From Kocuria flava (GTDB lineage: Bacteria; Actinomycetota; Actinomycetes; Actinomycetales; Micrococcaceae), in NCBI RefSeq assembly GCF_001482365.1, contig NZ_CP013254.1, positions 2,542,001 to 2,606,000 of the forward strand: a stretch of 64,000 nucleotides of DNA. Direction: 5' to 3'. Both the position numbers and the translations under genes were made by a program. A model generated the notes under the pieces. That model worked only from the letters and a program-made list of their open reading frames with translations, ran no database searches and was not told the DNA's origin. Each line of letters opens with the position of its first letter. The first letter of the stretch is position 1. Shown piece by piece: positions 9,227 to 16,752 of the stretch.

Positions 9227-9242
9227 TCGAAGATGTGTTCGA
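9227..9242. promoter_or_regulatory. LexA (SOS) box of dnaE2
   Basis: TCGAAGATGTGTTCGA matches the actinobacterial SOS consensus TCGAAC-N4-GTTCGA at all fixed positions except one (G for C at position 6). It sits 8 bp upstream of the dnaE2 start, where bound LexA would block transcription. Confidence 0.8.
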
Positions 9243-9392
9243 CCTTAAGTCAATCGCAAACCGCCGACGGGGGCCCGGTGCGTTCTGCGCGGCCCGGGGA
9301 GCCGGGACGGGTCCTCGTCGCGCCGGCCCGTCCCGGCCCCGGGCCCGGGGCGGCCACCGTTTCGGGCGGCGGGTGCGGGGGCGCAGGGATCC

Positions 9393-9489
9393 GGGCGGCC
9401 GGGGCGGAGGGGACGTGCCCCAGCGCTGAGCGACCGGGCGGCCGGGGCGGAGGGACGTGCCCCAGCGCCGGGCGGCCGGGGCGAGGGTG
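9393..9489. repeat. Imperfect tandem repeat with GGGGACGTGCCCC hairpins
   Basis: GGGCGGCCGGGGCGG begins at 9393, 9436 and 9470, each of the first two followed by a short GGGG..CGTGCCCC palindrome. It lies in the 260-bp gap between dnaE2 and the MOSC gene, where I see no gene. The hairpins could end transcription of the MOSC gene. Confidence 0.6.
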
Positions 9490-9504
9490 CCGGGAGGCCC
9501 GGTG

Positions 9505-10080
9505 CTAGGGCAGCCGGGAGGCCCGGCGCAGCACGGCCTCCCCGGCCCGCTGCGGCTCGAGCGGCACGGGGCTGTGCAACACCGCCGGGCCGCGGCGGAG
9601 GACCCCGTCCGTGAGCACCCGGCAGCGGATTCCGCCGCGCCCGCGCATCGCCGCGTGGGCGCCGGGGGCCAGCACCTCGTCCATCCAGGCGCAGGGGTGG
9701 GCCGCCCGGCCGCCCCGCAGGCGCACGGGGGCGCCGCCGGTCTCCAGGGCGAACTCCTCGCCCAGCAGCGGGGGCAGGTGCGCCCCGCGCAGCACCACGT
9801 TGCGCCGGGTCAGCAGCGGGTCGAAGGGCGCGGCGGCGCCCAGCTCGGCGGCCATCGCCTCGAGGGCCTCGACGGCGAGCAGGGTCACGGCCGCGTCCAT
9901 GTGGGCGGCCTTCCCGAAGAAGCGGTCGCCGACGACGCCCTTGCCCGCCACGAGCTCGACCCGGTCGGCGTCCCGGGTGGGCACGTCGGCGGCGCCGTCG
10001 CGGGCCCTGCCGAAGTAGGCGTGCCCGGGCGAGACGAGCAGGTGCAGGATCTCCACGTCGTAGCGGTGCGGCATGCTCAT
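9505..10080 (-). CDS. MOSC domain protein
   Basis: A protein of about 191 residues with a MOSC fold. Characteristic stretches are VGDRFFGKAAH near residue 50, LLTRRNVVLRG near residue 90, the conserved Cys in HPCAWMDEV near residue 130, and GRGGIRCRVLTDG near the end. MOSC domains use an exposed Cys to handle sulfur, typically for molybdenum-cofactor chemistry or N-hydroxylated substrates. No molybdenum gene lies nearby, so the substrate is open. Two in-frame ATGs exist at 10080 and 10074; the second has GGGGG at better spacing, so the start is uncertain by two codons. Confidence 0.75.
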   Translation of the reverse strand: MSMPHRYDVEILHLLVSPGHAYFGRARDGAADVPTRDADRVELVAGKGVVGDRFFGKAAHMDAAVTLLAVEALEAMAAELGAAAPFDPLLTRRNVVLRGAHLPPLLGEEFALETGGAPVRLRGGRAAHPCAWMDEVLAPGAHAAMRGRGGIRCRVLTDGVLRRGPAVLHSPVPLEPQRAGEAVLRRASRLP

Positions 10081-10110
10081 GCCCCCAGCATCCCACCCCC
10101 ACGGGCCCCT

Positions 10111-10191
10111 GCAGCACGGACCCCGCAGCACGGGCCCCCGCAGCACGGGTCCGCGCCGCCCGCGCCGTCCGGGCCCGCGCCGTCCGGGCCC
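10111..10191. repeat. Short tandem repeats upstream of the MOSC gene
   Basis: GCAGCACGG recurs at 10111, 10125 and 10140, followed by two copies of GCGCCGTCCGGGCCC (10162 and 10177). The 211-bp intergenic stretch is otherwise featureless. Confidence 0.6.
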
Positions 10192-10279
10192 ACCCCGGGA
10201 GCCCGCCGCCCCGCAGTCGCTCCGGGGCGCCCGCTCCCGTGCGCCCCCGGGGCCCGGAGGGGCGCGCTGCGATCCCGGT

Positions 10280-10285
10280 TAGAGT
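10280..10285 (+). promoter_or_regulatory. -10 hexamer TAGAGT, probable leaderless start
   Basis: TAGAGT ends 6 nt before the ATG at 10292, and no ribosome binding site precedes that ATG (the bases are CCCCC). This fits a leaderless transcript. Confidence 0.5.
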
Positions 10286-10291
10286 TCCCCC

Positions 10292-11125
10292 ATGGGCGAA
10301 CTGCTGTACGAGTGGATGACGCAGCAGCAGGCGGCGGCCGCGCTGGAGGAGTACCGCGCCGAGCGCGGCCCGGCGCTGCGGCGGCTGCGGTCCTGGCTCG
10401 GGGCGCAGGGGGCCGCCCCCGACGACCTGCTGGACGGCACCCCGGAGTCCACGGCCCCGCTGTGGGACCGGATCACCGCGCGGATCACGGCGCTCGGCAC
10501 GGACCCGCGCACCCTCGACACCGATCCGACCCGGTCCCGGTGGCCGAGCTGGGCCCGCCACGGGAAGCTGGTGGACCCGCACCCGCCGGAGGAGTCGCTG
10601 GTGCTCGTCGACGGGTTCTGCGCCTACCTCGCCGAGGTGCTCACGGCCGCCGTGCCGCAGGCGCGCTGGCAGGTGGGCGAGCACCGTCTCGTCGACCACC
10701 CGTCGCTCAACTACCCGGTGCTCGCCGCCGGCGGCCACCAGGTCTTCCTGCCGGGGCTGCCGCTCTACAGCGCCTACCAGTCCGCCCACGGCCGCGACCC
10801 GATGGACGGGGACGCGATGCTGGCCCACGTCCGCCGGACGGCCGTCGCGCTGCGCGGCGGCACGGTGGAGGGCGGGTCCTCCGGGGAGCCGCTGGTGACG
10901 GTCGTGGCCGAGGTCGGCTGCTTCGACGTGGGGCTGCGCGCCGACCTGCCCGAGCGGCACCCGGCGCTGGTGGAGCGGCTGGTCGACGAGCTGTGCGAGC
11001 GCGACGGCGTCGTCTCGGTGCACCGCTACGGGCCCGCCGCCCTGGTCGTCGACGTCCCGGAGTGGGACGAGGTGCGCCTGAAGCTGTGGCTGACCCTGTG
11101 GCTGGAGCGCAACCTGCCCCACTGA
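10292..11125 (+). CDS. Conserved-looking cytosolic protein of unknown function
   Basis: A 277-residue protein I cannot assign to a family. It begins MGELLYEWMTQQQAAAALEE and has an N-terminal helical region (1-75), a central part with LVLVDGFCAYLAEVL and WQVGEHRLVDHPSLNYPVL, and a C-terminal alpha/beta part ending in a Trp/Leu-rich helix KLWLTLWLERNL. There are no signal peptide or membrane segments and no recognisable catalytic motif. It is transcribed alone on the plus strand and ends 12 bp before the convergent LLM oxidoreductase gene, so any terminator must lie inside one of the two genes. Confidence 0.7.
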   Translation: MGELLYEWMTQQQAAAALEEYRAERGPALRRLRSWLGAQGAAPDDLLDGTPESTAPLWDRITARITALGTDPRTLDTDPTRSRWPSWARHGKLVDPHPPEESLVLVDGFCAYLAEVLTAAVPQARWQVGEHRLVDHPSLNYPVLAAGGHQVFLPGLPLYSAYQSAHGRDPMDGDAMLAHVRRTAVALRGGTVEGGSSGEPLVTVVAEVGCFDVGLRADLPERHPALVERLVDELCERDGVVSVHRYGPAALVVDVPEWDEVRLKLWLTLWLERNLPH

Positions 11126-11137
11126 CCGGCGTCCCGC

Positions 11138-12103
11138 TCAGCCGGCCAGCTGCGGGAGCACCTCCTGGCCGAAGGCGTCGAGGAACGGCGCCTGCTCCCG
11201 GCCCACGTGGTGCAGCTGCAGCTCGTCGAAGCCCAGCTCGGCGTACTCGTGCAGCCACTGCGCGTGCCGGCCCAGGTCCGCGGAGACGTTGACCGCCCCG
11301 GCCACCTGCTCGTCGCCGACGTCCTGCTGGACGGCCTTGCGCTCGTAGTCCTGGGGGGAGGCGAGCTCGGCCATGGTCACGGGGTCGAAGACGTTGGTGC
11401 GCCACTGGTCCCGGGCGATCGCCCGGGCCTGCTCGGGCTCGGGCGCCCAGCTCAGGTGCACCTGGAGCACGGTGCGCCCGGTGCCCCCGCCCTCCCGGTA
11501 GGCCTCCAGCATCCGGCGCAGGTCCTCGAGCGGCTGGTTGACGGTGATCAGCCCGTCGGCGACCGGGGCGAACCGGCGGGCGGTGGCCGGCGTCAGGGCG
11601 GGCACCAGCAGGGGCGGGGGCACCTCGGGGGCGCTCCAGACCCGCGCCCGGTCCGCGCGGAAGGGCTCCTCGCGGGTCACCTCCTCGCCCGCGTGCAGGC
11701 GGCGGACGACGTCGAAGCTCGCCTCGAGGAAGCGCTGCCGCTCCTCCTTGGCCGGCCAGTGCGGGGAGACGGGCCGCTCGTTGAGCCGCTGCCCGGTGCC
11801 CAGCGCCACCCAGACGCGGCCGGGGAACATCCGCGCCAGCGTGGCCGTGGCCTGGGCCGTGACCACGGGGTGGTAGCGCCGGCCCGGGGCGTGCACGAAC
11901 CCGAACGGCAGCGCGGTGGAGGCCAGCGCCGCCCCCAGCCAGGACAGGGCGAAGCCCGCGTGCCCCTGCCGCGGGGACCAGGGCTCGAGGTGGTCCGAGC
12001 ACATGGCGGCGGCGAAGCCGGCCTGCTCGGCGTGCCGGACGTCGCGCAGCAGCTGCTCGGGCGGGATCTGCTCGTGGGAGGCGTGGAAGCCGACGGTCGC
12101 CAT
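11138..12103 (-). CDS. LLM-class flavin-dependent oxidoreductase (non-F420 type, TIGR03885-like)
   Basis: A 321-residue luciferase-like monooxygenase fold protein. Stretches such as MATVGFHASHEQIPPEQLL at the N-terminus, SDHLEPWSPRQGHAGFALSW near residue 40 and VWVALGTGQRLNE near residue 96 match the subgroup described as probable non-F420 flavinoid oxidoreductases. It should bind FMN or a related flavin; the substrate is unknown. It follows the FAH-family gene after 25 bp on the same strand, so the two are probably co-transcribed and may act on the same aromatic or keto-acid compound. That link is inference. Confidence 0.8.
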   Translation of the reverse strand: MATVGFHASHEQIPPEQLLRDVRHAEQAGFAAAMCSDHLEPWSPRQGHAGFALSWLGAALASTALPFGFVHAPGRRYHPVVTAQATATLARMFPGRVWVALGTGQRLNERPVSPHWPAKEERQRFLEASFDVVRRLHAGEEVTREEPFRADRARVWSAPEVPPPLLVPALTPATARRFAPVADGLITVNQPLEDLRRMLEAYREGGGTGRTVLQVHLSWAPEPEQARAIARDQWRTNVFDPVTMAELASPQDYERKAVQQDVGDEQVAGAVNVSADLGRHAQWLHEYAELGFDELQLHHVGREQAPFLDAFGQEVLPQLAG

Positions 12104-12128
12104 GGGGTCTCCTCCGGTCGCGGTCGGG

Positions 12129-12962
12129 TCAGCGGGGCAGCAGGTCCTCGGCGGGGGTGCACACGTTGCGCAGCTCGCCGATGCCCTCGATCTCGGTGAC
12201 GACCTCCTGGCCGTCCCGCAGCCAGATCCGCCGCGGCTTCTTCGCCAGGCCCACGCCGGCCGGGGTGCCGCAGGCGACGAGGTCGCCCGGCTCCAGGGTC
12301 ATGAACCGGGTGAGGTACTCCACCAGCTGCACCGCGGAGAAGATCATCCGGTCGGTGCTGGAGTCCTGGTGGCGCACCCCGTCCACCGTGCAGCGCACGG
12401 CCAGGCCGGCCTCGGGGTCGACCTCGTCCGGGGTCACGACGACGGGGCCCACCGGGGTGGTGCGGTCGAAGTTCTTGCCCTGGAACCACTCGGAGGTCCG
12501 GCCCTGCCAGTCCCGCACGGAGACGTCGTTCATGATCGTGTACCCGGCGATGGCCGCCCGGGCCCGTCCGGCGTCCGCGTGGCGGACGGTCGTGCCGATC
12601 ACCGCGACGAGCTCGGCCTCCCAGTCGATCTTCTCGGACTCCTCGGGCATCGCGATGGGGTCGACGGGGCCGACGAGGGCGTTGGCGTACTTGGCGAAGA
12701 TCGTGGGGTGCTCGGGGATCTCCTGGCCGACCTCCTCGGCGTGGTCGTGGAAGTTCAGCCCGGCGCACAGGATCTTCCCGGGCCGCAGCACCGGGGTGAG
12801 CAGCTCCTCCGGGGCGGGGGCGGGGCCGGGCTCCCCGGGCAGGGAGAGGTCGCCCCCGGCCAGCAGCGCCCCCACGTCCGGGACGGGCAGGTAGACGGTC
12901 TCCCCCGCCTCCTGCCGGAAGGCCTGGGTGCTGCCGCTGCGGGCCACGGTGCCGAGTCTCAC
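12129..12962 (-). CDS. Fumarylacetoacetate hydrolase family protein
   Basis: A 277-residue FAH-fold hydrolase. Conserved features are ILCAGLNFHDHAEE near residue 80, the metal-binding Glu in KIDWEAELVAVIG near residue 125, the Asp in TIMNDVSVRDWQ near residue 150, and the end GDLVACGTPAGVG. The family cleaves C-C bonds of beta-dicarbonyls or decarboxylates oxaloacetate using Mg2+ or Mn2+; the exact substrate cannot be read from sequence. The GTG at 12962 has GAGAGG 8 nt upstream, and the protein then begins with the usual VRLGTV. A TAGGAT -10-like motif at 13042-13047 (minus strand) may be its promoter. Confidence 0.85.
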   Translation of the reverse strand: MRLGTVARSGSTQAFRQEAGETVYLPVPDVGALLAGGDLSLPGEPGPAPAPEELLTPVLRPGKILCAGLNFHDHAEEVGQEIPEHPTIFAKYANALVGPVDPIAMPEESEKIDWEAELVAVIGTTVRHADAGRARAAIAGYTIMNDVSVRDWQGRTSEWFQGKNFDRTTPVGPVVVTPDEVDPEAGLAVRCTVDGVRHQDSSTDRMIFSAVQLVEYLTRFMTLEPGDLVACGTPAGVGLAKKPRRIWLRDGQEVVTEIEGIGELRNVCTPAEDLLPR

Positions 12963-13077
12963 GGGTGCTGCCTCTCTGCCGGACGAACCGCGCGGGGAGC
13001 GCGGTCGGTGCGGGGCGCCGCGCGGACGGCCCGCACCCCCGATCCTATGCACGGGACCCGCCGCGCGCGGGCCCGCC

Positions 13078-13404
13078 TCACGCGCAGCGCCCGACCCGGA
13101 TCCCGGTCGCGCTCGTGGCCGCGAGCAGCCGCCAGCGGCCGGTGTCGAGGGTGTGGACGAGCTCGAGGGTGAGCAGCTCCGTGCGCGGGCCGAGCTGGAC
13201 CTGCACCCGCCACATCTGCTGGTCGACGACCCCGGCGCCCCGCTCCCGGGGCAGCCGCAGGTCCTCCGCCCACCACGCCCGCCGCTCGTACCAGCGCACG
13301 GGGTCCTGCGCCACGCGGTAGGCCCGCCCGCGCCAGCGCACCCCCACCGGCACGCCCTCGGCGTCGCAGTCCACGTCCACGCTCTCCGTCAGCACTCCCA
13401 CCAC
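13078..13404 (-). CDS. DUF6504-like small protein
   Basis: A 108-residue protein with the pattern PVGVRWRGRAYRVAQDP...WYERRAWW and a basic-aromatic core, resembling DUF6504 proteins. In other actinobacteria such proteins are often encoded beside ImuB and DnaE2. The function is unknown. The start is the GTG at 13404, preceded by GAGAGGAG. It is divergent from the GNAT gene, and the 283-bp spacer holds a 12-bp palindrome with a LexA-like core. Family assignment is from memory of the consensus and is moderate. Confidence 0.55.
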   Translation of the reverse strand: MVGVLTESVDVDCDAEGVPVGVRWRGRAYRVAQDPVRWYERRAWWAEDLRLPRERGAGVVDQQMWRVQVQLGPRTELLTLELVHTLDTGRWRLLAATSATGIRVGRCA

Positions 13405-13502
13405 GGCTCCTCTCCCTCCGACGGCGCCCGCCGGCCGGGCACCCTGTCCTCTGGAAGCTAGAACACCTGTGCGACAGGCTAAGCCGATGAGCTTCCTGCG
13501 GG

Positions 13503-13514
13503 GAACACGTGTTC
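13503..13514. promoter_or_regulatory. Palindrome GAACACGTGTTC, LexA-like core
   Basis: A perfect 12-bp palindrome with the GAAC-N4-GTTC core of the SOS box, but without the outer TC and GA. It lies between the divergent DUF6504-like and GNAT genes. Confidence 0.4.
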
Positions 13515-13562
13515 ACTGGCCGGAGCCTGCCGCCCGGACCGCGCCGGGACGCCCGGAATCCG

Positions 13563-13590
13563 TGGACAACCCCGGTGAAATGGATACGCT
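13563..13590 (+). promoter_or_regulatory. Promoter of the GNAT gene
   Basis: TGGACA (13563-13568) and TACGCT (13585-13590) are 16 bp apart, giving a leader of about 90 nt before the ATG at 13688. Confidence 0.4.
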
Positions 13591-13687
13591 GAGAGGACGG
13601 AGGACGCGCCCGCCGGGTCCTCCCTGACGCCCCTGACCCCTCGTCCGCCCCCGCCGGAGCAGCCGGCGTCGACCCACGGAGGCCCCC

Positions 13688-14194
13688 ATGACCGGAACCA
13701 TCACGCTGATCGCCCGCACCGTGGCGAACACCAGGCCGAACCCGGTGCCCACCCGCCCGGCCACGCCCGAGGACGCCGAGGCCCTGGCCCAGCTCTACTA
13801 CTCCTCCTACGAGCAGGGCGGGGTCTCCAGCCTCGCGGAGGCCCGCCAGGTCGTCCAGGGCGTCTTCGCCGGCGAGTACGGCCCCCTCCTGGCGGAGGCC
13901 TCCCCCGTGGTCGCCGACGAGGACGGCACGATCGTCGCCGCGGCCCTGACCCTCGAGCGCCGCGTGGGCGACGGCGAGCTCCCGGACGCCCCGTACCTCT
14001 TCGAGCTGTTCACCGCCGCGTCCCGCCGCCGGCAGGGTCTCGCCGAGCAGCTCGTGCGCTCCAGCATGGACACCCTCTGCCACAGCGGCTACGACCAGCT
14101 GTGCCTGCGCATCGCCGAGGACAACGCCGCCGCGCTCGCGCTCTACCTCACCCTGGACTTCAACCGCTGGGTCCCGGAGGACGACGACTACTGA
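13688..14194 (+). CDS. GNAT-family N-acetyltransferase
   Basis: A 168-residue protein with the GNAT fold. After a short variable N-terminus, the domain starts at TRPATPEDAEALAQLYY (residue 22). It has the beta-4 strand PYLFELFTAASRRRQGLAEQL, where RRRQGLA is the acetyl-CoA pyrophosphate loop, and ends with DNAAALALYLTLDFNRW. It transfers an acetyl group from acetyl-CoA to an amine of unknown identity. It is a single gene followed by a 19-bp-stem terminator. Confidence 0.85.
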   Translation: MTGTITLIARTVANTRPNPVPTRPATPEDAEALAQLYYSSYEQGGVSSLAEARQVVQGVFAGEYGPLLAEASPVVADEDGTIVAAALTLERRVGDGELPDAPYLFELFTAASRRRQGLAEQLVRSSMDTLCHSGYDQLCLRIAEDNAAALALYLTLDFNRWVPEDDDY

Positions 14195-14217
14195 GCCGAC
14201 CACCGGACCGGGGGCGA

Positions 14218-14258
14218 GGAGGAGGCCCGGGACCCGCTGCGGGTCCCGGGCCTCCTCC
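14218..14258 (+). terminator. Strong hairpin after the GNAT gene
   Basis: A perfect 19-bp stem (14218-14236 with 14240-14258) closes a CTG loop. There is no long T-tract, as is common in high-GC actinobacteria. It separates GNAT from the terC operon. Confidence 0.75.
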
Positions 14259-14319
14259 CGTCCGCCCTCCGGCACCCCTTGTCCCCAACAGGTGAAGAGT
14301 GCTTCACTTGTTCGTGTCA

Positions 14320-14426
14320 GGGAGGGGAGTATCCCACCGTCGTCCCGTCGTCATTCCGGCCCCGCGGGGCCCGGCGGGGCGGGCCCCGCGGGGCCGGGAG
14401 AGACCTCCGATCGGATCGATCGGAGG
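14320..14426 (+). ncRNA. Probable yybP-ykoY (Mn2+) riboswitch with Shine-Dalgarno sequestering hairpin
   Basis: The terC leader contains the conserved pieces of the yybP-ykoY element in order: GGAGGGGAGTA (14321-14331), CGTCGTCATT (about 14346-14355), a GC-rich stem, and GGGAGAGACCTCC (14396-14408). The P1 stem would pair GGAGG (14321-14325) with CCTCC (14404-14408). The same CCTCC strand begins a 9-bp hairpin (14404-14412 with 14418-14426) that contains the terC ribosome binding site GGAGGG. The two pairings exclude each other, which predicts that ligand binding frees the ribosome binding site and turns on translation. Upstream, GTGAAG-agtg-CTTCAC (14292-14307) may be an operator. Recognition is from motif memory, not a covariance-model search. 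Confidence 0.72.
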
Positions 14427-14434
14427 GTTTCGTC

Positions 14435-15511
14435 GTGGATGTCCCGTTCTGGATCTGGGCCGCGGTGCTCGGCTTCATCGTGCTCGTGCTGGCCGTCGAC
14501 CTGTTCGCCCACCGCCGCGCCCACGTGATCGGCGTGCGCGAGGCGGCCGTGTGGTCGGGGGTGTGGGTGGCTTGCGGCGTGGCCTTCGGTCTCGTCGTCT
14601 GGCGGGTGTGGGGGGCGGAGCTCGGCCAGCAGTACTTCGCCGGCTACCTCATCGAGAAGTCCCTGGCCGTGGACAACGTCTTCGTCTGGGCGATCGTCTT
14701 CAGCTGGTTCGCCGTCCCGCGGGAGTTCCAGCACCGCGTGCTGTTCCTGGGAGTGCTCGGTGCCCTGGTGTTCCGCGGGATCTTCATCGCCGCCGGGGCG
14801 GTGCTGATCCAGAACTTCTCCTGGGTCCTCTACGTCTTCGCCGCGTTCCTGCTCTGGACCGGCTGGCGGATGATCCGCCAGCGCAACGAGCACCTGAACC
14901 CCGACCAGTCGGCGGTGCTGCGCGCCTTCCGCCGCCTCGTGCCCATGACCGAGGCCTACCACGGGCAGAAGCTGCTGGTCCGCAAGGACGGCGTGCTGCT
15001 GGCCACCCCGCTGCTGGCGGTGCTGGTGCTGATCGAGGCCACCGACGTCGTCTTCGCCGTGGACTCCATCCCCGCGATCTTCGCCGTGACCGACGAGGTG
15101 TTCCTGGTCTTCACCGCCAACGCCTTCGCGATCCTGGGCCTGCGGGCCATGTACTTCCTGCTCGCCGATCTGATCCACCGCTTCGTGTACCTGAAGATCG
15201 GCCTCGCCCTGGTGCTGATCTGGGTCGGGGTCAAGATGCTGCTCAAGATCGACCTCTTCTACATCCCCACCGGCATCTCCCTGGCCGTGGTCGCCACGAT
15301 CATCGCCGTCTCCGTCGTCGCCAGCCTGCGGGCCACCCGCGGCCAGGGCCGCCGCTCCCTGCCCGTCCCGGCCGAGCCGCCGTTCCGGGTCGCCACCGAG
15401 GCCGAGGTCGCCGCCCTCGAGCCCCTGCGCACCCGGCGCCGCCCCGCGCGCGCCGCCGGGCGGGGCGCGGGCCTGGATTCCGGCGCCCGCCGGGAGGAGG
15501 AGCGGCGATGA
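14435..15511 (+). CDS. terC: TerC-family integral membrane protein (probable Mn2+ exporter)
   Basis: A 358-residue polytopic membrane protein with about nine hydrophobic helices. The TerC signatures are EKSLAVDNVFVW near residue 75 and IEATDVVFAVDSIPAIFAVT near residue 200, whose buried acidic residues are thought to bind metal. TerC/Alx proteins export manganese in several bacteria, which fits the upstream riboswitch. The GTG at 14435 has GGAGGG 7 nt upstream and gives the usual WIWAAVLGFI start; the longer reading frame runs through the riboswitch. The C-terminal 60 residues are basic and Arg-rich. The following gene overlaps its stop by ATGA. Confidence 0.93.
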   Translation: MDVPFWIWAAVLGFIVLVLAVDLFAHRRAHVIGVREAAVWSGVWVACGVAFGLVVWRVWGAELGQQYFAGYLIEKSLAVDNVFVWAIVFSWFAVPREFQHRVLFLGVLGALVFRGIFIAAGAVLIQNFSWVLYVFAAFLLWTGWRMIRQRNEHLNPDQSAVLRAFRRLVPMTEAYHGQKLLVRKDGVLLATPLLAVLVLIEATDVVFAVDSIPAIFAVTDEVFLVFTANAFAILGLRAMYFLLADLIHRFVYLKIGLALVLIWVGVKMLLKIDLFYIPTGISLAVVATIIAVSVVASLRATRGQGRRSLPVPAEPPFRVATEAEVAALEPLRTRRRPARAAGRGAGLDSGARREEERR

Positions 15512-16002
15512 CCGCCCTGGCGCCCTCCCCCTGCCGGCCGGTGGCCGCGGTGGTCACCGACGGCCCCGAGGCCGTCGCGGTCGCCCGGCGCGCGGCGCGG
15601 ATCGCCGCGGAGGAGGGCCGGCCGCTGGTGCTGCTGGTCCCGGTGCTGCGGGCGGCCGCCGCGCAGGACGCGGTGCGCACCCGGCAGGCCCGCCGGGCGG
15701 CGCACCGGGAGGCCGAGGCCGTCGCCGCCCGCGTGCGGCCCGTGCTGGAGGCCACCGGGATCCCGGCCACGACGCGGGCGGTGTGGCACCGCAGGTGCCC
15801 GTTCCGCCGGGCGCGGCAGGCCCGGGCCATCGCCCTGGCGCACGCCGCGCACGCGGCGGGGGCGGCCGTGGTGGTCACCCCGGCGGCGGTGCCGCTGCCG
15901 ACGGTGCGCTACGGTGCCGGGACGGTGCTCGTGGCGGGACCCGAGGACAGGCCGCTCACGGTCCACCGCCCGGCACCCCCGAGGGGACCGGACCGGCTCT
16001 GA
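15508..16002 (+). CDS. Universal-stress-like small protein coupled to terC
   Basis: A 164-residue, Arg/Ala-rich alpha/beta protein. The pattern VAAVVTDGPEAVAVARRAARIAAEEGRPLVLLVPV resembles the first strand and helix of a UspA fold, and GAAVVVTPAA looks like the fourth strand. The usual Gly-x2-Gly-x9-Gly nucleotide motif is not evident. ATGA overlap with terC implies coupled translation, so it probably works in the same metal or stress response. Family is suggested, not certain. Confidence 0.6.
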   Translation: MTALAPSPCRPVAAVVTDGPEAVAVARRAARIAAEEGRPLVLLVPVLRAAAAQDAVRTRQARRAAHREAEAVAARVRPVLEATGIPATTRAVWHRRCPFRRARQARAIALAHAAHAAGAAVVVTPAAVPLPTVRYGAGTVLVAGPEDRPLTVHRPAPPRGPDRL

Positions 16003-16060
16003 GGGCCCCGCCCGGCACGCCCGGGCCGGCGCCTCCCGGCCCCGCCACGAGAGGAGATCC

Positions 16061-16426
16061 GTGCCCACCTCCGACGACGCCGCCGGGGACCCGGCGGGAG
16101 CGTCCCGCCGCCCCGCCGGGGCGGTCCCGCCCCGGCGCCCGGCCTGGACGCTGCTCACCACCCACGGCCACGTCCTGCTGGCCGCGGCCCGCTCCCCGGA
16201 CGCCCGGGTCGGCGAGATCGCCGAGCAGGTGGGGATCAGCGTGCGCGCGACCCTGTCCGTGCTCAAGGACCTCGAGGAGGCCGGCTACCTCACCCGCCAC
16301 CGGGTGGGCCGGCGCAGCCACTACACCGTCGACCGGCGGCGGCACTTCCGGCACCCCGCCACCGCCGCCCACGAGGTCGGCGAGCTGCTCGACGTCCTGG
16401 CCGACGACCCGCCGGGCACCGGCTGA
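16061..16426 (+). CDS. Winged helix-turn-helix transcriptional regulator
   Basis: A 121-residue protein with a Pro/Arg-rich N-terminus and a winged-helix domain: ARVGEIAEQVGISVRATLSV is the HTH and LEEAGYLTRHRVGRRSHY the wing, as in MarR/ArsR-like regulators. The GTG at 16061 has GAGGAGA 4 nt upstream. It lies 58 bp after the UspA-like gene on the same strand, so it probably belongs to the terC operon and may regulate it. No metal-binding cysteines are present. Confidence 0.7.
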   Translation: MPTSDDAAGDPAGASRRPAGAVPPRRPAWTLLTTHGHVLLAAARSPDARVGEIAEQVGISVRATLSVLKDLEEAGYLTRHRVGRRSHYTVDRRRHFRHPATAAHEVGELLDVLADDPPGTG

Positions 16427-16625
16427 CGCGGGGCGGAGCCCCTGCCCGGGACAGGACACCACGCACCGGCGGCGCGAGCGCCGGAGAGGCCGTGCCGAGA
16501 GGCGCGTGCCGGGCAGAGGAGGTCCCGGAAGGTGCGTGCCGGAGCGCGAGCTGGAGCGGGCGCCCCCGGAGGCACGTGCCGACAGAGCGCGACGGCAGCG
16601 GCACCGCGGCGCGGCCCGGCCGGCG

Positions 16626-16752
16626 CAGGGCTCAGGGCCCAGGACTCAGGGCTCAGGGCCAAGGACTCAGGGCTCAGGACTCAGGACTCAGGACTCAGGA
16701 CTCAGGGCTTCATGGCTCAGAACTCAGAGCTCTGAGCTCAGAGCTCTGAGCA
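16626..16752. repeat. Heptanucleotide tandem repeat (CAGGACT/CAGGGCT)
   Basis: About 18 consecutive 7-bp units run from 16626 to 16752, mostly CAGGACT and CAGGGCT, becoming CAGAACT, CAGAGCT and CTGAGCT at the right end, where they form palindromes. The right end overlaps the last codons of the minus-strand flavin-reductase-like gene, encoding its LRALSSEL tail. A 7-bp unit shifts the frame with each copy gained or lost. The rest of the 300-bp gap (16427-16625) shows only scattered CGTGCCG repeats and no gene. Confidence 0.85.

Noticed and set aside
5961..9248. 1095-codon plus-strand frame
   Set aside because: Antisense shadow of dnaE2 with no recognisable domain.
16626..16752. Heptanucleotide array considered as a CRISPR-like array
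   Set aside because: Units are 7 bp and contiguous with no spacers, and no cas genes are present.
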